Shown here one piece after another: positions 23,093 to 33,675 of a stretch of 64,000 bases of DNA. Source of the DNA: Canna indica (taxonomy: Eukaryota > Streptophyta > Magnoliopsida > Zingiberales > Cannaceae); NCBI GenBank assembly GCA_034359265.1, contig CP136890.1, forward strand, positions 29,740,501-29,804,500. Reading direction: 5' to 3'. The notes under the pieces are model-generated. The model made no database searches and had not been told where the DNA came from. It saw nothing but the letters and a program-made list of their open reading frames with translations. The number at the start of each line of letters is the position of its first letter. The first letter of the stretch is position 1. The position numbers and the translations under genes are program-made.

Positions 23093-24551
23093 TGTTGGCT
23101 TAAGGGTCTCTCTTTAGCTTCCATCTTCGTTTTGATGATAACAAACATGTATTTAATCTATGTGTGAAGTTTGGAGTTCGGGTTGAGGTTGTGATAAGCA
23201 TGCTAACTTCATTCGGAGAAACGAAAGGAAAGACCGTCAAGTAACGATAGAAAAGAACATCAAAGAAAGGCTCGGTATAAATTAAGTAGAAATCATGTAA
23301 TATACCCCTAGGATGATTTTATCCCAAGCCAAATTGTAAAGTTATCCAAGTTAAAACTTGGTAACTAAACCCCACAAAGGCATGTAACAAATTAAAAATT
23401 AGCCGCATCCTGAGTTCGGTCGACCGATCGACCGAACAAGGTAGATCTTTGGCAGTAGCCAATTCGATCGATCGATCGGTCGATCGAATGTTGCGAAAAA
23501 GTGGCAGTAGTCATTCGGTCGACCGAATTTGTGAAGAAATCGCAAAAGGCTACGTCGGTCGACCGGTCGGTCGACCGATCGAAGCCAGAATTTGGTAGAA
23601 GGGTCATCGGTCGATCTATCAGAATCAAAAATCACAAAGTCGCGACCCCGGCTTCACTGCAACGGTCGACCGGACGGTCGACTAGATTTAGGACGGATGA
23701 AATTACGACTCCTTCGGTCGACCCATCGGTCGACCGAACAGTGCTAAAAAATCACAGAAAGGGTAGCAGTCGATCGGTCGGTTGATCGACGATCGATCGG
23801 TCGGTTGATCGACGATCGACCGAACGGCTGTAACGGCTATTTTTCTACCCGTTGAGTCATCGTTCAGCTGAGGGGTTATAAATACCCCTCACCCACCTTC
23901 TTAAAAGCTTCTTAGAAAATTTATTGAGCAATCATACAAGCGATTAAAAGCCTTCAAAGTGATCATTTTGTTGCGCCCCAAATTTCTGTCAAAATCCACC
24001 TCAAGCGCCTGCTTTCCTCAACTCTGCTACAACTCGAGTCTATCATCTGACAAGTTGAAGAAGTGAAGGCTTGAGAAAAGAGCTTTGGTTTTTCTTTCTA
24101 TTCTTAAGCTCTTTTACATTGTATTTGAAGTTTTATTTCAGACTAGTTTTCCATCTGTAATAGCTACTAGATGTGCTAGGCAAACACTTAGGGGAAACTT
24201 TGTAAAATTATGTTTTGCCTAGGTGAATAGGTTTGAAGGGTTCTCAGAGTGGTGAGAAGAGGGTCCTCATTGTATTCAAATGGAAACACAAACTCTATAA
24301 AGTAGTTGTTAGAAATCCTTGGTGATGAGTCAAGGTAGTGGAGTAGGCAGTTGGTCGAACCACTATAATTCATCTTGTCTGCATTGCTTTCGATATTTGC
24401 TCATTATTGTTCTTGACATTTGATCACATTTATTGTTTAGATACATTTGCATTTGATTAAAGTTAAATTGAGTAAAAAGAAATTTTGAGTAAATCTAAAA
24501 GGGGATAGACACTATTCAACCCCCCCTTCTAGTGTCGAATTTCCTACAACA
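23093..24551 (+). repeat. Sirevirus LTR (middle, acts as 5' LTR)
   Basis: Bounded by TGTTGGCTTAAGG and CCTACAACA. Contains a palindrome block (23415-23825) of GGTCGACCG/GGTCGATCG words. A TATA box GTTATAAATACC at about 23876 lies immediately downstream. The primer site follows after one base. Confidence 0.92.
23415..23830. repeat. Palindromic GGTCGACC/GATCGATC array in LTR
   Basis: More than a dozen GGTCGACC- or CGATCGATCG-type self-complementary words in about 410 bp. They end about 50 bp before the TATA box. The right LTR (37525-37890) and the minus-strand element (8490-8740) carry equivalent blocks. Confidence 0.9.
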
Positions 24552-24552
24552 A

Positions 24553-24565
24553 TTGGTATCAGAGC
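24553..24565 (+). other. Primer-binding site (tRNA-Met type)
   Basis: TTGGTATCAGAGC directly after the LTR end. Confidence 0.92.
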
Positions 24566-24608
24566 TTGGTCGTAGGTCAAGATTTAACCATCTTCCCTAC
24601 AAATTAAG

Positions 24609-26240
24609 ATGTCTAGTGAAATCCAATTAGCTCAAGGGTCCTCTACCCATACTCCACCACTATTCGATGGAAAATACTATGCCTATTGGAAGATCCGCAT
24701 GAATGGCTTCCTACAATCTCCAGGCATGGATGTATGGAGGATGATTTTAGTAGAGTATAAGCAACCCTATAAGGATATGGATAAATGGGACCAAGAAGAT
24801 ATTAGACTCTTCAATGCAAATACAAAGGCCGTCAATGCATTATATTGCAGCCTATCAATTAATGAATTCAATAGGATTTCTACCTGTAAGTCCGCATATG
24901 AATTATGGAAGGTCCTAGAGACCACACATGAAGGGACTTCATAAGTAAAGGAATCCAAAATAAATCTACTCATGCATGACTATGAAATTTTTAAAATGTT
25001 ATCACATGAATCCATTGATGCCATGCATGCTAGATTTCAAAATATTATAAATGGCTTAACTAACCTTGGCAGAGAAATAAGGGAAGAGGAGAAGGTAAGG
25101 AAGCTCCTCCGTTCTCTTCCAAAATCTTGGGAGCCCAAGGTCACAACAATCATGGAAACTAAGAACTTGAGTACCTTGAAGATCACCGAGCTCATTGGGT
25201 CTCTCATGACACATGAGACCCACATGAGGCAATATCAGGAGGAAGATGCCCCCAAAGGCAAGACCATTGCCTTAAAAGCATCACATCGAGCAGAAGAGTC
25301 GTCCTCATCCAAGAAAGAGATGGATGACTTTGAAGAAATGACAATTCTAGCTAGAAGGTTTATGAGTTTCATGAGAGGAGGCATGAGGAAGGGAAGAGGA
25401 GGCTACACATGCTACCATTGCGACAAGACCAGGCATCTAAGGAGAGATTGCCCACTTCTCAAGATAGCTTCCACCTCCAACCCTCACAAAAAGGAAAAAT
25501 ACAAGAAGAAGAAGAAGGCAATGATGGCCACGTGGGATGAAAGCGAGGCTTCATCAAGTGAAGAAGAAGCAAAGAGCAAAAAGGCAAATCTTTGCTTGAT
25601 GGCAAATGATGATGAGGTAAGATTTATTTTTGGTGAAGTTTCTTTTACTTAAGAAGAGCTAGAAGATGAATTTGAACAAATGCATGATGAATTTAATGCC
25701 ATTAGGAGAAAATTCAAAGACCTCAAAAAGGAAAATAAATCTTCAGAGCTTGAGAATGATAGTTTATTACTTTCATGCAATGCCTTAAGAAAAGAAGTAG
25801 ACACCCTTAAGGAAGAGACATGCACCCTAGAGAAAGCTAAGAAGGACTTAGAAATTGACAACCAAAAATTAGAAAATGAAAACAAGTATTTAAGTGATCA
25901 AGTAGAGCATTTGAATAATAGCATGCTAACATTGAAAAAGGAACTTTGCATGCTTAATGAAAAGATGACAACCATACAAAATGTCATGCCTAAGGTTGTC
26001 CATAAAAAGGAATCATCACACTCCCATGCTCACACACATACTAGAAGAAAATTTAATGGAAATTACTTTTCTTGTGGCATATTTGGCCATATGGCCAAGG
26101 AGTGTGTTTTGAGGAGGAACCCACATACAAGATTTACATGGGTTCCCAAATTGACTAACACTCAAGGACCCAAGAAAATTTGGGTACCTACGATGATTTC
26201 TTCTCCTCTTGTAGATGGAGAAGCATCCTCAAGCAAATAG
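24609..26240 (+). pseudogene. Sirevirus gag
   Basis: Starts at ATG 24609, about 45 bp after the primer site. The first part carries the copia gag (UBN2-type) block with PPLFDGKYYAYWKIRMNGFL and DVWRMI. A TAA stop interrupts at 24942-24944. The frame continues (25652 end) through a helical region to zinc knuckle 1, CYHCDKTRHLRRDC. The third piece (25680-26240) is a long coiled coil followed by knuckle 2, SCGIFGHMAKEC, and the GPKKIWVP signature. At least two in-frame breaks make it nonfunctional. The architecture (two knuckles, long coiled coil) is that of Sirevirus gag. Confidence 0.85.
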
Positions 26241-26292
26241 AAGCACTTGGATATTGGATAGCGGTTGCTCAAAGCACATGACGGGTGACATC
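26241..26292 (+). pseudogene. Sirevirus protease start, cut by nested insertion
   Basis: Encodes WILDSGCSKHMTGD, the aspartic-protease active-site motif. It is interrupted at ACATC, the 5-bp target site of the nested copia element. Confidence 0.85.
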
Positions 26293-26744
26293 TGTTAGAT
26301 TATTTATTTAATAATCTATTATGGTCCAACCTTTATCTATTGGCATGTGGTTACGCTATCAATTTGATTGACCGATTAAAGGTGATCTAATAAATTTTTT
26401 TATAAGGTCATGTATCATTTCATAATTATGGGAATAATAATATATGCACAGATACCATAGTGGTAATATTACAGTTTCATGATGGGCGAAACGATAATTT
26501 ACCAACCTCATGTTTTCTCTATATATAGAGGGGTAATGGTCCCCAAGTCACAAGTTAAGTTCGTAGCCTTTGAAATCCCCATCTCTCATCGTGCTTTTGT
26601 ATGGGCTAGCGTGTTGACTTGGAAGTCCAATCCGTCTCTAGAATTTAAACGATGGAATCAGGTACGCTTCTGTTCTTATTGTTCTTGATGATTTAGCATG
26701 AATGATCTTGGATTTGGGTTAATTTCTATTTAGAAATTCCATCA
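26293..26744 (+). repeat. Nested copia 5' LTR
   Basis: TGTTAGATTATT...ATTCCATCA. TATA box CTATATATAG at 26519-26528. An ATG at 26652 is followed after seven bases by a CAG/GTACGC splice-donor-like site (see the leader entry). Confidence 0.93.
26519..26528 (+). promoter_or_regulatory. LTR TATA box
   Basis: CTATATATAG, repeated in the 3' LTR. Transcription would start about 25-30 bp downstream, placing ATG 26652 inside the leader. A two-codon upstream ORF (ATG GGC TAG) lies at about 26608. Confidence 0.7.
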
Positions 26745-26745
26745 A

Positions 26746-26758
26746 TTGGTATCAGAGC
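26746..26758 (+). other. Primer-binding site (tRNA-Met type)
   Basis: TTGGTATCAGAGC one base after the LTR end. Confidence 0.92.
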
Positions 26759-26989
26759 AACTCATGCTTGAATCATTGAGAACTTCTTGTTCGAACAGTA
26801 TGTTTTCTGTGATGTTTTTGATGCATGTCTACTGTTCTCGTGATGCTTTGTTGAATACATGTACTGTTCATTCGTTGCTTCATGTTTGCGAACAATCGAT
26901 GTTTAGGCTGCATCTTACATGCTTAAGAATTAAAAAAAAAAAAATTGCTTCAGATGCGACAGCCATGAAGGCTGCTGAAGGATGCATCT

Positions 26990-27650
26990 CTTCTTCCTCT
27001 TCTTCTTCCTTCTCGTATCTTGTTCTTCACTGTCGATTCATTTTTGTTGGCAAGGGTTGTTTCGAATATAGGACGGTCGCGATTTCAGTTTTTCTCGCGC
27101 TCTCATCATCTCGACAACAACCCGGAACCCCTGCTCGCAGGAAAGCAACCCGCATCATCCCTGTCGTCTCTGGCCTACGGATCTCCGCCCGACGCCAACA
27201 CAGTTGTTGCCGGTGTCGCATGAAGGGCGGCGTTAGCGTCGAGGGGTGGGAGATGCTGCCGACGCTCGACGGGGGCTGGCTGCTTCATCTTCTCATCGCC
27301 GCTCGACGTCGGAGTAAGGTTTGCCGGCGTCTCAGGAAGGGCAAAATCGGGCGGGCGTGTAGCGGCGTCGATGCGTGAGGGGCGCGTGAAGATGGGATCG
27401 GCGACGTCCGACTCCTCCTCTCCTCTGGGTTTTCCTCATTCCGCCTCAGCTCTCTCATCACCAGCCGACTCCGACACATCATGGTGGTCGATGTCTTAAG
27501 ATGGCCGGTGTGGGAGCAGTTGTCGGCAGGGGGTGGATCAAGTGCATGGGTTGGCGTAGGAGAGAGGGAGGTGGCGGCTGCGTCGTTGGGGGAGAAGAGG
27601 TAGAGAAGTTAGGGTTTGGGTATTAGGGTTTATTAAATTAGGGTTTGTAA
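26990..27650 (-). other. GC-rich captured segment, possibly a host gene 5' end in antisense
   Basis: The base composition differs sharply from the AT-rich element around it. Read on the minus strand it begins with AAACCCTAA telobox words and a CT-rich leader-like stretch, then GC-rich sequence with open frames (for example 27482-27285). This resembles the 5' UTR and first exon of a plant gene. No protein family was recognised. Confidence 0.4.
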
Positions 27651-28265
27651 ATGGGTTGATTCCGGTTTAAATGTTTAAAACCGATTCATTAAGCATTAAA
27701 ATCCATTTACTTAAGCCAATCGGGTCGGATCCAGGTTAAAACAACAAATCCAGATCCGTTATGATCAAAACCCAACCCTATATAGTTATAAACCCGACCC
27801 ATTTTAAAGATAAATTAAACTGGTTTAATTGGATCAGTTCAACCCAATTATTAGCTGGTTTATTTAAATTGGACTCGGTTCATCTCAATTGCAACCGATT
27901 CACTCCAATTAGGGTCTGGTTCACTGAAATTGGGTCGGGCTCAATGTAATTGAACCCGGTTTAGCACTAGTCTAGGTCGAATTTCCCCGGTTAACACTGG
28001 TTCAAGTCAATTTAGATCGATCCAGTACCGGTTCATGCCAATTCAGATCGGTTCAGTGCAAAATTTAAGTGGTTCATTAGGTTTCTTGACTGGTTCAATG
28101 AAATTAACTTTTGGTTCAGCTTAATTTCAACCAGTTCAATAGAATTAATATTAGGTTCGGCTTAATTCGCATCAATTCAGCTTTGGTTCAGCTCAAATAG
28201 GTTTGGTTCATGTTTAAATTAATCTAATCTTGATTGGTTCAACTCAATTTTGACCGCTTTATTAT
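27650..28265. repeat. Degenerate GGTTCA/CAATT microrepeat region
   Basis: Roughly every 20-30 bp there is a (C)GGTTCA or GGTTTA word, often next to CAATT or AATT. It reads like a decayed short tandem repeat. Confidence 0.6.
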
Positions 28266-28763
28266 AGTTTGACCAATTTAGCATGAAATTAAATAGTGGC
28301 ACATTTATTTATATGTCTAATATTTTGAAGTATGTTAGTTTGGCACAACATGTCGCCAAAGTGACCTCTCTTGTGTTAAATTAATATATTTTTGAAATAT
28401 ATAAGATGTGTGCATGTTTGTAATTCATGTGGATAATAATCAGCCCAAAGGAAGGTTCCTACCTGACCGAATTCCTTACATGATTGTGGTAATAAATATG
28501 TGGCTATCACAAAGTTTACCATGTGAACACGAGTCGGTCCAAAGAAAGGCTCGTTGTTTGACAAGCCTAATAGTCAGTATTTGATTACTACATTGAGAGT
28601 ACCGCTTACAAGTTGATAATTTTGTCCAAAGATGAAATATCAATGTTGTGTTTGGTATCTTGTAATGGGGACTGCCATTATTTATTTCTTTTTGTTACAT
28701 GATTAATTGCATTTTTATTTTTAAGCTGCTCATAATATCATGTTTTGTTTTGTTCTCTTTTAG

Positions 28764-31700
28764 TGAATACTTCTGCTACTTCAATTGCTACTAGTGTTAA
28801 CTCCATCCTTGTGCTAACTGGCACAAACTTTAAAGCATGGAAAGAGAACGTTATGATTGTTCTCGGATGCATGGATCTGGACTTAGCATTTCATATGGAT
28901 CAGGCCGTTGCTCTCTCAGCTCAAAGTTCCCATGAGGAAAAGAGGGCATTTGATCAGTGGGATCAATCCAATCGCTTAAGTCTAATGATCATGAGGCGTG
29001 CAATTCCCGAATACTTTAGGGGTGCCATGTCTGATGAGACTAATGCCAGATCGTTCCTTGTTGCTCTTTAAAAGTGTTTTGAAAGAAAAGAAAAGTCTGA
29101 GACAAGCATGCTTTTAGCAAGCCTAATCTCAATGAAGTATAAGGGCAAGGGGAACATCAGAGAGTATATTATGGAAATGTCAAATATTGCTTCAAAATTA
29201 AAGGTACTGAAGTTAGACCTATTTGAGGATCTACTGGTGCATATAGTTCTCATCTCTCTCCCTGCACAGTATAACTAATTTAAAATCAGTTATAACTGTG
29301 AAAAGGAGAAATGGTCGCTCAATGAGCTCATTTCTCACTGTGTGCAAGAGGAGGAGAGATTGAAGCTTGACAGAACTGAGAGTGCTCATCTGGCTATTGC
29401 TTCCAAAGGTAAAGGCAAGAAAAGACCTAAATCTAAGGAAGTTGCAAGTGCTCCACAGAAAAAGAAGCAGAAGGAACAAAATAAGGGTATTACTTGTTTC
29501 TTTTGCAAGAAGACTGATGGACACATGAAGAAAGATTGTGCCAAATATCACGTCTGGCGTGCTAAGAAAGGTACACTTCTCACTTTGGTTTGTTCTGAAG
29601 GTAACTTAACTTCTGTACTGCAAGACACTTGGTGGATAGATTCTGGTGCTACTACTCACATTAGTGTATCTATGCAGGGTTGCCTGAGTTGCCAAAAGCC
29701 AACTGATGCTGAAAGATTCATCTACATATGCGATGACAAATCTGTTCAAGTTGAAGCTATAGGCAATTTTAGGTTATTGTTAAGAATTGGATGTTATCTG
29801 GACTTGAAAGAGACCTTTGTAGTCCCATCTTTTCGACGGAATTTAATTTCTATTTCTGTATTGGACAAATTCGAATATACTTGTTCTTTTGGAAATGGAA
29901 GTTTCAATTTATCTCTTGGTTCAAATTTTATTGGTACTAGTTCTTTATCTTCTGTTGATAACCTTTATATGCTTGATGTATTAGCTTCATTTAATGAAAC
30001 CTTGCACACTAGTTCACGAGGTACAAAGAGAAAGTTAACTGATGAGAATTCCGCCATCTTATGGCACAAGCATTTAGGTCATATATCTAAACAAAGAATA
30101 CAAAGGCTTGTGTCGGATGGAATTCTTACCCTCTCTGATGCTACAGACTTTAAGGTCTGCATTGAGTGCATTAAAGGGAAACAGACAAACATTAAGGGAT
30201 CAGGTATTAATAGGAGTTCAGACATCTTAGAACTAATACATACTGATGTATGTGGACCCTTCCCTATGGCTTCTTGGAATGGTCATTATTTTATTACGTT
30301 CATAGATGACTACTCTAGATATGGTTACATATACCTGATTAAAGAGAAGTCTCAAGCACTGGATGTGTTCAAATCCTATAAGGCCGAAGTTGAAAATCAA
30401 CTAGGCAAAAGGATTAAGGCTGTCAGATCTGACCGTGGTGGTGAATACTATGGCAAATATAATGGATTAGGTGAGCAACGTCCAGGACCTTTTGCTAAGT
30501 TCCTAGAGGAATGCGGTATCGTCCCACAGTACACTATGCCAGGAAGTCCTAGCATGAATGGTGTTGCTGAAAGGTGAAATCGGACTCTTAGGATATGGTG
30601 AGGAGTATGATTAGTCACTCTATCTTACCAGAGTCCCTCTGGGGAGAGGCACTTAAGACTACAACTTACATCCTTAATAGGGTACCAACTAAGGCAGTAC
30701 CAAAAACCCCTTATGAACTTTGGACGGGCAACAAGCCCAGTTTAAGGCATTTACACATTTGGGGTTGTCCAACTGAGGCTAGGCCATATAGGCCAAGTGA
30801 AAAAAAATTGAACTCCAAAATAGTTAGTTGCTATTTTGTAGGTTATCCTGATAGGTCTAGGGGGTATAAGTTTTATAATCCGATAAATAGGACATTCTTT
30901 GAAACAGGAAATGCCCAATTCTTTGAGGATGTAGAGTTTGGGGTGGGGTGGGGGGGCTAAGGTTAAGGAAGTTGTCTTTGAAGAGTTCATCTCTCTTCCT
31001 TCAGTTATTGTTCCTGACATTGATCAGATAATAAATCCGAATTTACAAGACAACATTGAGACACTCCCCATTCAACCTCAAGAGTTTACTCCTGAGGAGC
31101 CTACCCCTGTAGAGCAAACTCGACAACCTCAAGAACCAATGCCATTAGAACCTATGTCATTAAGAAGGTCCACTAGGAAGAGGAGAAGTGCAATTTCGGA
31201 TGATTACGTTGTATTTCTTGAAGAGCATGAGGCTGACATTGGTATGATGGAAGATGACCCAGTCAACTTCTGTCAAGTCATGCAAAGCTCTAACTCTCAA
31301 TAGTGGATTGATGCCATGAATGAGGAAATAAGGTCTATGCAACAAAACGATGTTTAGGATATTGTACCATTACCTGAAGGGGCAAAACCTATTGGTTGCA
31401 AATGGATATTTAAGACCAAAAGGGATTCAAAGGGTAATGTGGAAAGATATAAGACCCGTCTTGTTGCAAAAGGCTTTACTCAAAAAGAAGGCATTGATTA
31501 TAAAGAGACTTTCTCTCCAGTTTCTTCGAAAGACTCTTTTAGGATTATAATGGCACTTGTGGCTCATTTTGATCTAGAGCTACATCAGATGGATGTTAAG
31601 ATAGCGTTTCTCAATGGTGACATTGAGGAAATGATTTATATATTGCAACCAGAAAACTGTCTCTGGAGATCCAATGAAAATGGTTTGCAAATTAAAGAAA

Positions 31701-32837
31701 TCCATCTATGAGCTAAAATAGACTTCTCGTCAGTGGTATCATAAATTTCATCAAGTTATTATCTCATTTGATTTTGAGATAAATCCGGTTGATGAATGTA
31801 TATACCATAAGTTCAGTGGGAGCAAGTATATTTTCCTGGTCTTGTATGTCAATGATATCTTGCTAGCTTGTAACAACATAGGTTTGATGCACGAAACCAA
31901 GAGATTTCTATCGGAGAAATTCGAAATGAAAGATCTTGGAGATGCCTCTTTTGTATTAGAAATCCAGATACATCGAGATCGATCTCAGGGTATCCTTGGA
32001 TTATCACAGGAGAGCTATATCGATAAGGTACTTGCTAGATTCGGCATGAAAGATTGTAAACCTATTAATACCCTTGTTACTAAAGGAGACAAATTTAGTC
32101 TCAATCAGTGCTCCAAGAATGAATTTGAGCAAAAAGAAATGCAGAAAATTCCCTATGCATCTGCTGTAGGGAGTTTGATGTATGCTCAAGTATGTACGCG
32201 TCCAGATATTGCGTACATTGTTAGGATATTGGGTAGATATATGAGCAATCCCGAAATGGATCATTGGAAAGCAGCCAAACAGGTTATGCGGTATCTACAG
32301 AGAACAAAGCATCTCATGCTCACTTATAGAAAATCAAATCAGTTAGAGATCATTAGGTATTCTGATTCTGATTTTGCCGGATGCCAAGACAGTCGTAGAT
32401 CCACTTCTGGCTATGTTTACTTGCTTGTTGGTGGAGCTGTCTCTTGGAGGAGTGCTAAGCAGACTCTCATTGCAGCTTTAACTATGGAAGCAGAGTTTAT
32501 AGCTTGTTATGAGGTATCCAATCATGGAATATGGCTGCATAATTTTGTCACTGGGCTGCATGTTGTTGATGGCATTGAAAGACCACTAAAGTTATTATGT
32601 GACAATAACTCAGCAGTGTTATATTCCAATAACAACAGGAGTTCGTCAAAGTCAAAGCATATTGACATTAAATTCTTGGTTGTTAAAGAAAGAATCCAGA
32701 GTGGTCAATTATGTATAAAGCATATTGGTACAACTTCCATGTGGGCGGATTTGCTTACTAAAGGATTACCACCCATGGTCTTTCATAAGCATGTTGCTCA
32801 TATGGGTGTTTTATCATGTAGTAATATAATAGTTTAG
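28764..32837 (+). pseudogene. Nested copia gag-pol polyprotein, broken
   Basis: Domains in order. Gag (28764-29560) has LTGTNFKAWKENVMIVLG and knuckle CFFCKKTDGHMKKDC. Protease (29630-29665) is TWWIDSGATTHIS. Pre-integrase (30060-30190) has ILWHKHLGHISKQRI. The integrase core (30230-30590) has HTDVCGPF, FIDDYSRYGYIY and VRSDRGGEYYG. Reverse transcriptase (31370-31990) is partly broken. RNase H (32340-32800) has SDSDFAGC and KHIDIKFLVVKERI. Breaks: stop at 29069-29071, another near 29276, a TGA at 30576 with a frameshift just after the NGVAER motif, a G-run frameshift at 30940-30960, a stop near 31303, and several in RT. The YxDD box region (31845-31860) has become YVNDILL, losing the first catalytic aspartate. 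Confidence 0.88.
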
Positions 32838-33217
32838 TGGGAGGCTGTAATTAGTACTATGTTTTATAAACTTTTCTGCAGAACAAAGTTCTTTTGTTAT
32901 GTTCACTCTGAATATATGATTTTGATCTCACTAAAGAATAAAGTAGGACCAGTTGGAAATAGACATGTTTAGATTACATTGCATGTAATTTCCATGTTGT
33001 GCACCCATATTTAATCTATGTCGTTGAAAGTATTAACATTGTGATCATTGATGGATTTAGTCATGATAAATGTGGCGAAAGTCGCTTTGGTTCTATGTTA
33101 GTATGATCGATGGACCAGATATTGAAATGATTGGTAATGATAGCGAAAATGAGCTCATAAAGTAACTTTGGTACACATTGTCCTATGATGATAATTATGT
33201 TGGCCCAAGCGGGAGAT
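32838..33217 (+). other. Nested copia 3' noncoding region and polypurine tract
   Basis: No coding potential. Ends with AAGCGGGAGAT just before the LTR. Confidence 0.7.
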
Positions 33218-33670
33218 TGTTAGATTATTTATTTAATAATCTATTATGGTCCAACATTTATCTATTGGCATGTATTTACGCTATCAATTTGATTGACCGA
33301 TTAAAGGTGATCTAATAAAGTTTATTATAAGGTCATGTATCATTTCATAATTATGGGAATAATAATATATGCATAGATACCATAGTGGTAATATTACAGT
33401 TTCATGATGGACGAAACGGTAATTTACCAACCTCATGTTTTCTCTATATATAGAGGGGTAATGGTCCCCAAGTCACAAGTTAAGTTCCTAGCCTTTGAAA
33501 TCCCCATCTCTCATTGTGCTTTTGTATGGGCTAGCGGGTTGACTTGGAAGTCCAATCCGTCTCTGGAATTTAAACGATGGAATCAGGTACGTTTTTGTTC
33601 TTATTGTTCTTGATGATTTAGCATGAATGATCTTGGATTTGGGTTTAATTTCTGTTTGGAAATTCCATCA
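33218..33670 (+). repeat. Nested copia 3' LTR
   Basis: TGTTAGATTATT...ATTCCATCA, about 96% identical by eye to the 5' LTR. It keeps the TATA box, the ATG and the donor-like CAG/GTACG. Confidence 0.93.
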
Positions 33671-33675
33671 ACATC

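Larger units (their letters stand above)
26662..28763 (+). other. Long leader of nested copia, probable intron
   Basis: This 2.1-kb stretch between LTR and gag has no retroelement coding sequence. It starts at a CAG/GTACGC donor in the LTR and ends with a pyrimidine-rich TTTGTTCTCTTTTAG acceptor just before gag. Joining the two puts the LTR ATG (26652) in frame with gag: the split codon is G|TG. Inside are the primer site, a GC-rich segment (26990-27620) that looks host-derived, three TTAGGGTTT teloboxes (27610-27650) and an AT-rich region full of GGTTCA/AATT words (27650-28260). Splicing is inferred from sequence only. Confidence 0.6.
26293..33670 (+). mobile_element. Nested Ty1/copia element
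   Basis: A complete LTR element of 7378 bp. The 5' LTR is 26293-26744 and the 3' LTR 33218-33670. The target-site duplication is ACATC at 26288-26292 and 33671-33675. By eye the LTRs differ at about 16 of 452 positions plus one indel, roughly 3.5%, so this is the younger layer of the nest. The host Sirevirus reading resumes immediately after the duplication. Confidence 0.95.

Noticed and set aside
23392..23785. Frames rich in SVDRSVDR in the Sirevirus LTR
   Set aside because: Products of the GGTCGACCG palindromic words, found in all three LTR copies and in several frames.
26746..27378. 210-residue plus-strand frame in the nested copia leader
   Set aside because: No homology recognised, it starts within the primer-site region and covers the GC-rich captured block; treated as leader/intron.
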